Source: PUND01 sp046538345
Lineage (GTDB): Bacteria > Planctomycetota > Phycisphaerae > SM23-33
Direction of reading: 5' to 3'
DNA: 11,780 nt
NCBI GenBank assembly: GCA_046538345.1
Contig: JBKHJB010000059.1
Location: forward strand, 1 to 11,780
The first letter of the stretch is position 1, and each line of letters starts with the position of its first letter. This document shows positions 7,636-11,780 of the stretch, one piece after another. The notes under the pieces are model-generated. The model did no database searches, was not told the origin of the DNA, and saw nothing but the letters and a program-made list of their open reading frames with translations. The translations under genes and the position numbers were made by a program.

Positions 7636-8631
7636 TCAGCTCAAGCTCTGTCCCTCTTTCTGGGCGCGGGCGCAGGCAATGGTGTTCCGCAGCAGCATGG
7701 CAACGGTTACAGGACCGACCCCGCCGGGCACGGGGGTAATCGCCGAGGCCTTCTCGGCCGCGGCGTCGAAGTCCACGTCACCGCGGGTGATCATGATCGG
7801 TTTGCCCTTCTCGTTCTTGACCGGCTCTCCGTCTTCGTCGAGCGCCTGGGGGATACGGTTTATCGCCACGTCGATAACGACGACCCCCTCGCTGAGCATG
7901 TCGCCTGTAACCAGCGGCGAAAGCTCCGGCGGCTCGGGCTTTTCCCCGGCCTTGCGGCGCTGCTTGTAACTCAGCCAGCGTGCCTGGCGGATCCCCGTGC
8001 CCACCAGTAGTATCTCGGCACGGCGCGTGTGCATCGCAAGGTCGCGCGTCGCCACGTGGCAGACCGTAACCGTCGGGGAAGACAGCTTGCTCTCCAGCAG
8101 CATCATGGCGATGGGCTTGCCGATAATCTCGCTGTGACTGACGATGACCGTCTCTTTGCCCGTCATGTCGGGGCACGCCCGCTTGAGCATCTCCAGTGCC
8201 GCCAGAGGCGTGCACGGCGCTACATACCCTCGACGGAAGAACAGGCGTCCGATATTCACTGCATTGGCGGCCTCGACATCTTTTAGCGGTGCGATGGCGT
8301 TCATCGCCTCCCGGGCGTCCATCTCGCCCGGCAGCGGCATCTGGAGAATTATGCCGGTGACGCGGGGGTCCAGATTCAGCGACTGTATGCGGGCTACGAG
8401 GTCCTCTTGGCTGGAGCTTTCGGCCAATGCTACCAGCTCGTACTCAATGCCCACCGCGGCGCAGCTCTGGCCCTGCATCTTGGTATAGATACGACTGGCC
8501 GGGTTCTCTCCGACCTGCACGGCGACCAGTCGCGGCGGTGTCCCCTGCCGGGCAAGCTCGGCCGCGTCCAGCGCGACCTGGTGCTGAATCTGCCGGGCAA
8601 TCTCGCGTCCGTCGAGAATCCTCGCCGCCAT
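7636..8631 (-). CDS. folD: FolD-like methylenetetrahydrofolate dehydrogenase/cyclohydrolase, divergent
   Basis: The 331-residue protein aligns with FolD along its length. The first motif is NPASRIY (43-49), followed by LQMPLPG (96-102), CTPLAALE (140-147), a Rossmann segment IVSHSEIIGKP (163-173) and TPVPGGVGPVTVAM (299-312). FolD enzymes interconvert methylene-, methenyl- and formyl-tetrahydrofolate in the cytoplasm. Several key residues differ. Gln53 replaces the catalytic Lys (Lys56 of human MTHFD1), Glu120 replaces the conserved Asp (human Asp125), and His166 and Val193 replace the NADP-contacting Arg and Ser (human 173 and 197). Charged insertions at about 218-238 and 263-281 explain the length of 331 against about 285 usual. 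The gene follows the DUF2520 gene by 4 bp. Its Shine-Dalgarno overlaps that gene's end. The family call is firm; the bifunctional activity is doubtful. Confidence 0.93.
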   Translation of the reverse strand: MAARILDGREIARQIQHQVALDAAELARQGTPPRLVAVQVGENPASRIYTKMQGQSCAAVGIEYELVALAESSSQEDLVARIQSLNLDPRVTGIILQMPLPGEMDAREAMNAIAPLKDVEAANAVNIGRLFFRRGYVAPCTPLAALEMLKRACPDMTGKETVIVSHSEIIGKPIAMMLLESKLSSPTVTVCHVATRDLAMHTRRAEILLVGTGIRQARWLSYKQRRKAGEKPEPPELSPLVTGDMLSEGVVVIDVAINRIPQALDEDGEPVKNEKGKPIMITRGDVDFDAAAEKASAITPVPGGVGPVTVAMLLRNTIACARAQKEGQSLS

Positions 8632-8635
8632 CCGG

Positions 8636-9514
8636 CTACTCCTTCTCGCGCCGCAGCAGACGGCGCATCTGTTCGGCCCGGGAACCAGACAGTCGGCCGC
8701 TCCGCTCGGCTAGTCCGACCGTGTACTGCCCCATCACCCGGTACACCCGCCGTTGCTCACTTCCCTCGAGACGTTCCAGGTGCAAACGGACGGTCTCCAC
8801 GTCGCCACGGACTATCGGGCCGGTCAGGGCCTGTTCCGTGCCCATCTCACGGGCGTTTTCCAACGTCGCCAGCATCAGCGGTTCCATCGCTTCGGCCACC
8901 TGTGTTCGTTCGATGCCCGCCCGCTCGCCCGTTGACAGCGCCGCGTCGAACAGTGCCGTCAGGTAATTGCACGCCAGCACAGCCGCCGCGTGATACAAGG
9001 GCTTGGCTTGCGAGTCGATGCGCACGGGCCGACCGCCTATCGCCACCGCCAGCGACTCCAGTGTTGTAATCGCCGCCTCGTCACCCTCTATAAAGAAAAA
9101 TGTCCCGGGGATTTTCTCCACAGCGGCCGCCGCTGTGGGAAAAGTCTGGAGTGGGTGCGTCGAACCGACGCTCGCGCCGCAGCCCCGAGCCGACGCCAGC
9201 TCACCACTGCCCAGCGCGCCGCTGCAATGCGCCACGACGGTATCTTCGTCAAATGCGCCCGCGGCGGAAAGCTCCTCGCAGACCCCGCGTATCTCCTCGT
9301 CCGGCACGGTGAGCAGCACCAGCCGAGCTGAAGCCGCCGCCTCCGGAGGCGGCGTGGGTTCAGTGGCTCCGATAGTCTCGGCCGCGACGGCCGCACGCCC
9401 CGGACCGCCGCCGGCGACTCCGCCGACGCTTCGCCCCGCCCGAACGGCCAGGACGCCCAAGGCCGTCCCCACCCGACCCGGACCGATAATCGCAATGTCA
9501 CTGGTGCGTTTCAT
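8636..9514 (-). CDS. Rossmann-fold DUF2520 protein (NADP-binding oxidoreductase-like)
   Basis: The 292-residue product has an N-terminal dinucleotide-binding fold starting IAIIGPGRVGTALG (7-20), with the GxGxxG pattern, and a second strand ending LLTVPDEEI (67-75). HCSGALGS (96-103) and HPLQTFP (120-126) are typical of the DUF2520 family, which also resembles F420-dependent NADP oxidoreductases and ketopantoate reductases. The helical C-terminal domain opens with LYHAAAVLACNYL (173-185). The substrate of this family is not established here. It is the first gene of a pair with folD, 4 bp apart, so co-transcription is very likely. No spaced Shine-Dalgarno is seen; GGCGAG abuts the ATG. No good promoter was found in the roughly 100 bases upstream. 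Confidence 0.88.
   Translation of the reverse strand: MKRTSDIAIIGPGRVGTALGVLAVRAGRSVGGVAGGGPGRAAVAAETIGATEPTPPPEAAASARLVLLTVPDEEIRGVCEELSAAGAFDEDTVVAHCSGALGSGELASARGCGASVGSTHPLQTFPTAAAAVEKIPGTFFFIEGDEAAITTLESLAVAIGGRPVRIDSQAKPLYHAAAVLACNYLTALFDAALSTGERAGIERTQVAEAMEPLMLATLENAREMGTEQALTGPIVRGDVETVRLHLERLEGSEQRRVYRVMGQYTVGLAERSGRLSGSRAEQMRRLLRREKE
8639..8644 (-). promoter_or_regulatory. Ribosome binding site of folD, abutting the upstream stop codon
   Basis: AAGGAG on the minus strand lies 7 bases before the folD ATG and directly before the TAG stop of the DUF2520 gene. Ribosomes ending the first gene would sit on this site, which suggests translational coupling. It also fixes the folD start at 8631. 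Confidence 0.7.
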
Positions 9515-9613
9515 CTCGCCGATGCTTACGAAAACCTATCCGTCGGAAGCGAAATCACGGATTCCGTCCCGGCGAAAGTTATCCTCCAGGCGAAGCGCAC
9601 GCAACGCCCCCTG

Positions 9614-9650
9614 AGAAAGAAAAATGCGGCGGCGCCTTTGGACGCCGCCG
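9614..9650 (-). terminator. Intrinsic terminator of the small PEP-CTERM gene
   Basis: Read on the minus strand, an 8-bp perfect stem (arms 9650-9643 and 9634-9627) with an 8-base loop is followed by ATTTTTCTTTCT. G+C-rich hairpin plus T-run is the classical rho-independent form. It lies 48 bp after the stop codon at 9698 and about 100 bp before the DUF2520 gene, separating the two units. Confidence 0.8.
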
Positions 9651-9697
9651 GTAGAGTGTAGCTCAGACGGACTTCTTGCCTGCTGGTGCGGCTTGCC

Positions 9698-10195
9698 TCA
9701 CACGCCCCGGCGCCGACGCACAACGGCCAGCGCAGCCAGCGACAGAAGCGCCAGTGTCGTCGGCTCGGGTATCACCTCGCCCTGGAAGCTCTCGCCGCCC
9801 AGAGCCGTATAGGTGAAGCTGAGGTCGTCCAAAGGCGTCTCGGCCGATACCGGCGCGCCGAGCGAGCGGGACTCGCCGCCGTCCAACGTGTAGAACTCCG
9901 AGGACGTAACCCCCACCGCCTCGGCCAGCAGATCTTCACTGCTGCTGAGGACCTCCCAGTCCGGCTCGCCACGGTCGGTCAAGCTGAACCAGCCCGATGG
10001 CTCGAGGTTCTCCCCCACCGAGGAGATCTGATACCCTTCGAAATCCACTGCGTCTGTGGACGGGTTTACTATCCACGCGTCGCCGGTCGATTCGACAAGG
10101 AGGTTCAGCGGACCTAACGTCGCAGCCGAGACGACGCCGCACAGCGAGAGCACAGAAACCACGCATACAAGGGGGACAGAAAGCTTCTCCATCAT
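9698..10195 (-). CDS. Small PEP-CTERM surface protein
   Basis: The 165-residue protein has a signal peptide with likely cleavage after VSA (about residue 24). Its central region (25-140) is acidic and beta-rich. The C-terminus is a full PEP-CTERM sorting tag: PEP at 143-145, a hydrophobic stretch at 147-159, and an RRRR cluster at 160-163. Such tags are processed by an exosortase, which anchors or releases proteins at the cell surface. No exosortase is in this window. The part around VNPSTDAVDFEGYQIS (43-58) recalls a domain common in planctomycete PEP-CTERM and dockerin proteins; this is from memory, not a search. A GGAGG site (10203-10207) lies 7 bases before the ATG. ATGATG gives two possible starts one codon apart. 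Its own promoter and terminator suggest a monocistronic gene. Confidence 0.85.
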   Translation of the reverse strand: MMEKLSVPLVCVVSVLSLCGVVSAATLGPLNLLVESTGDAWIVNPSTDAVDFEGYQISSVGENLEPSGWFSLTDRGEPDWEVLSSSEDLLAEAVGVTSSEFYTLDGGESRSLGAPVSAETPLDDLSFTYTALGGESFQGEVIPEPTTLALLSLAALAVVRRRRGV

Positions 10196-10285
10196 GGCAT
10201 TTCCTCCAATTGCCTGAACGCTGTCACGCGGCTAGGGAGTCCCGCAAACCTGAAGCGGACGTGAGCGTTTCCGCGGATCATGATT

Positions 10286-10314
10286 ATTCTATGCCGCCCA
10301 CGGTCCCGCGACAA
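10286..10314 (-). promoter_or_regulatory. Sigma-70-type promoter of the small PEP-CTERM gene
   Basis: On the minus strand TTGTCG (10314-10309, 4 of 6 consensus) and TAGAAT (10291-10286, 5 of 6) are exactly 17 bp apart. Transcription would begin near 10279, giving a leader of about 84 bases before the ATG at 10195. It lies in the 134-bp gap after the protease gene, so the two surface-protein genes can be expressed separately. Confidence 0.6.
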
Positions 10315-10329
10315 ACGAGGGAGGAAGAA

Positions 10330-11397
10330 TTAATACCGCCACGCCTCTTTCCCGAGGTTTCGTCTCCGTTTCGAGACCACCAGCAGCCCGCCCGCGGCGA
10401 GCACCAGCATACTCGCCGGCTCGGGCACCGCTGTGGACGTCTCCCACTCATCCGCGCTCAGGCCGAAATTACGCTTGAGGATGCTGTAGTCCGAGAGGTC
10501 AACGACCCCGTCGCTGTTGAAATCGCCGTCACCCCACAAGGCGTCCTTCATTCCGAAATTGTACTTGAGCGTGGAAAAGTCCGACAAATCCACAACTCCG
10601 TCGAGATTGGCGTCGCCCGGAACGGCCGTGAAGCCGTCCAGCACGCCCTGTATCCATTCGGCATAGGAACTGACGCGGATATCCAGACAGCGGTCGCCAT
10701 ATTCCGGGGCGATCCCGTCGCCGTCCATGTCACTTATGGCATAGTGAACGCCGGCGATAAGCCATTCGCCGTCTACTTTGAGCATCGTCGGTCCGCCGGA
10801 GTCGCCGTCGGCGGGCAGAGACTCCCGGTCACGACCCAGCGAGTCTGACGAATTCGGCGAGTTGAAGGTATATGCCAGACTGCTTGAGCCGGCGGTATCG
10901 ATTCGATTCCAGCCGACTCGCAGAGTGCCCTTGGGGTATTGTGTCGCGTCCGGGCGCCCGCTACCGCTTAGCCCGTAGCCGAGCATTGTGCCGACCCGCC
11001 CGGCCTCGTCACGGGCGGTGTAAAGACCATAACCATCCACCGGCGCCGGCGAAGCCAGCCGAACCACCGCCAGGTCGATGGAAGGATGTTTCTCCACCTC
11101 GGACATGGGCAAAGGTAGACGACCGTCCGCAGTGTCCAGTGAGAACGTGTGGCTGCTGACGTTGTACACGCAATGCCCCGCCGTCAGTACATGCCAGGGG
11201 TCTATCAGCGCCCCGCTGGTCTTCCCGGCCGAGCTAAGCATCCCCACGCCGGCAAAAGCCGATGAGGGGTCCACCTCGTGAGAGGCAGGGTCATCCCCGA
11301 CCACTATTGCCTTGCTGACCGTGGCGCCGCCGAACACGAAACCCAGCGTCGCCAGGATAGACACAAATCCGACCCTGTGGGTTGAACGCATCATCAT
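10330..11397 (-). CDS. Secreted trypsin-like serine protease with dockerin-like repeats and PEP-CTERM tail
   Basis: The 355-residue product has, in order, a signal peptide (1-30), an S1 peptidase domain (31-255), two calcium-loop repeats of dockerin type (DANLDGVVDLSD at 262-273 and DFNSDGVVDLSD at 292-303), and a PEP-CTERM tail (PEP at 325-327, hydrophobic helix, KRRR at 343-346). The triad is His75 in LTAGHC, Asp108 in SIDLAVV and Ser200 in GDSGGP. The predicted signal cleavage after Ala30 leaves IVVG at the N-terminus, like the activated form of trypsin. The residue six before the catalytic Ser is Leu194, so trypsin-like cleavage after Lys or Arg is doubtful. The frame extends to 11439, but 11397 was chosen because AAGGAG (11408-11403) lies 5 bases upstream. 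Three ATGs in a row leave the exact start within 6 bases open. It probably acts outside the cell or at the surface. Confidence 0.9.
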   Translation of the reverse strand: MMMRSTHRVGFVSILATLGFVFGGATVSKAIVVGDDPASHEVDPSSAFAGVGMLSSAGKTSGALIDPWHVLTAGHCVYNVSSHTFSLDTADGRLPLPMSEVEKHPSIDLAVVRLASPAPVDGYGLYTARDEAGRVGTMLGYGLSGSGRPDATQYPKGTLRVGWNRIDTAGSSSLAYTFNSPNSSDSLGRDRESLPADGDSGGPTMLKVDGEWLIAGVHYAISDMDGDGIAPEYGDRCLDIRVSSYAEWIQGVLDGFTAVPGDANLDGVVDLSDFSTLKYNFGMKDALWGDGDFNSDGVVDLSDYSILKRNFGLSADEWETSTAVPEPASMLVLAAGGLLVVSKRRRNLGKEAWRY

Positions 11398-11520
11398 CTG
11401 GTCTCCTTGCTTCCGAGTGCCCCGGCCGGGCACAGTCACCGTCGCCCATAGCTACGGGGCCTGAGTTCTTTCGGGAGTGATTTCGGTGCGATTCTGGGGC
11501 AGCTTGGGCTAGAAGCAAGA

Positions 11521-11563
11521 AAGTTTGTCAAGTTTCTCTAGACGCCACACAGCCCGCAAGTTT
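11521..11563. repeat. Three AAGTTT repeats around a TTGACA box
   Basis: AAGTTT occurs at 11521-11526, 11530-11535 and 11558-11563. The first two are 9 bp apart and flank or overlap the minus-strand TTGACA element. This spacing could be a regulator binding site for the protease promoter, but six-base repeats in A/T-rich DNA can be chance. Confidence 0.3.
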
Positions 11564-11585
11564 CGCAGATTAACAGGAGATCGTC

Positions 11586-11604
11586 ATAGCCCATTTGGGG
11601 CTAT
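11586..11604. repeat. Perfect inverted repeat, possible operator
   Basis: ATAGCCC (11586-11592) and GGGCTAT (11598-11604) form a perfect 7-bp inverted repeat around a 5-base spacer, 23 bases before a possible GTG start at 11628. No T-run follows, so it is not a standard terminator. Operator or RNA hairpin are both possible. Confidence 0.35.
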
Positions 11605-11627
11605 TACCTTACACAGAGGTCCCTTTC

Positions 11628-11780
11628 GTGTCTGAATCGGCCGAACCGACGTCGAGAAAATCTCTCGAGCGGACTGAGCTATCGGCCGCTCATGTCGCGG
11701 CTTGTGGGTCCGCGGACAGAACAACGGGCAGACGCGACATCTCGCTCGTCGGCCGAAGTGAAAATTTTCTACGTCCCGAC
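11628..11780 (+). CDS. Possible start of an unidentified gene, cut by the window end
   Basis: A GTG at 11628 opens a frame that stays open for 51 codons to the window edge. AGAGG (11615-11619) lies 8 bases upstream, a good Shine-Dalgarno position. The visible protein is hydrophilic, rich in Ser, Arg, Glu and Thr, with no signal peptide or known domain. A second frame, from ATG at 11692, is also open to the end and cannot be excluded. I do not recognise the product. Confidence 0.3.
   Translation, partial: MSESAEPTSRKSLERTELSAAHVAACGSADRTTGRRDISLVGRSENFLRPD

Larger units (their letters stand above)
11398..11627. other. Divergent intergenic region upstream of the protease
   Basis: No convincing gene was found in these 230 bases. 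On the minus strand a consensus TTGACA lies at 11531-11526, but no good -10 box follows at 16-18 bp. A 6-bp hairpin (arms 11417-11422 and 11428-11433) sits in the protease leader, 8 bases before its Shine-Dalgarno. Other repeats in the region are listed separately. It probably holds the protease promoter and possibly that of a plus-strand gene starting at 11628. Confidence 0.45.

Noticed and set aside
11398..11439. The longer protease start at 11439
   Set aside because: The 14 extra residues are polar and would displace the signal peptide. A Shine-Dalgarno site lies directly before 11397.
11417..11515. A cyclic-di-GMP (GEMM-type) or fluoride-type riboswitch in the protease leader or on the opposite strand
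   Set aside because: Fragments such as GCTACGGGGCC and GGGCGACGG recall these RNAs, but the GNRA tetraloop stem, GCAAA core and closing pseudoknot parts are absent.

Overview
The window suggests a Planctomycetota chromosome, possibly of the Phycisphaerae type. This is inferred from high G+C, two PEP-CTERM surface proteins (one also carrying dockerin-like repeats), a large secreted prenyltransferase-repeat plus DUF4159-like protein, and uneven use of Shine-Dalgarno sites. No rRNA, tRNA, transposon, integron or CRISPR array was seen. Lineage is an inference, since no marker gene is present.

Layout. (1) 1-2849, plus strand: electron transfer flavoprotein alpha subunit followed by a long acyl-CoA dehydrogenase. 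This is a fatty-acid or acyl-CoA oxidation unit, with the beta subunit expected just before the window. (2) 2964-4064, plus strand: an RbsC-like ABC permease with no ATPase or binding protein nearby. (3) 4087-6318, minus strand: a secreted protein with an N-terminal alpha/alpha-barrel (prenyltransferase/squalene-cyclase-like repeats) and two consecutive DUF4159-like halves. (4) 6466-7620, plus strand, divergent from it: a UgtP/MGDG-synthase-type lipid glycosyltransferase. (5) 9514-7636, minus strand: a two-gene operon of a Rossmann-fold DUF2520 protein and a divergent FolD. (6) 10195-9698, minus strand: a small PEP-CTERM protein with a recognisable promoter and intrinsic terminator. (7) 11397-10330, minus strand: a secreted trypsin-like protease with dockerin-like repeats and a PEP-CTERM tail. 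(8) 11398-11780: a regulatory-looking intergenic stretch, then a possible plus-strand gene that runs off the window.

How the genes fit together. EtfA and the dehydrogenase form an electron-transfer pair: the dehydrogenase oxidises acyl-CoA and passes electrons to ETF. FolD and the DUF2520 protein are translationally coupled and may share one-carbon or pantothenate-related metabolism. The two PEP-CTERM proteins are predicted cell-surface products needing an exosortase encoded elsewhere.

I found no clearly new multi-gene system. The most unusual item is the FolD, which has substitutions at both catalytic positions and both NADP 2'-phosphate-binding positions, plus two charged insertions. Next are the doubled DUF4159-like protein and a protease whose predicted signal-peptidase cleavage would directly expose a trypsin-type Ile-Val N-terminus.
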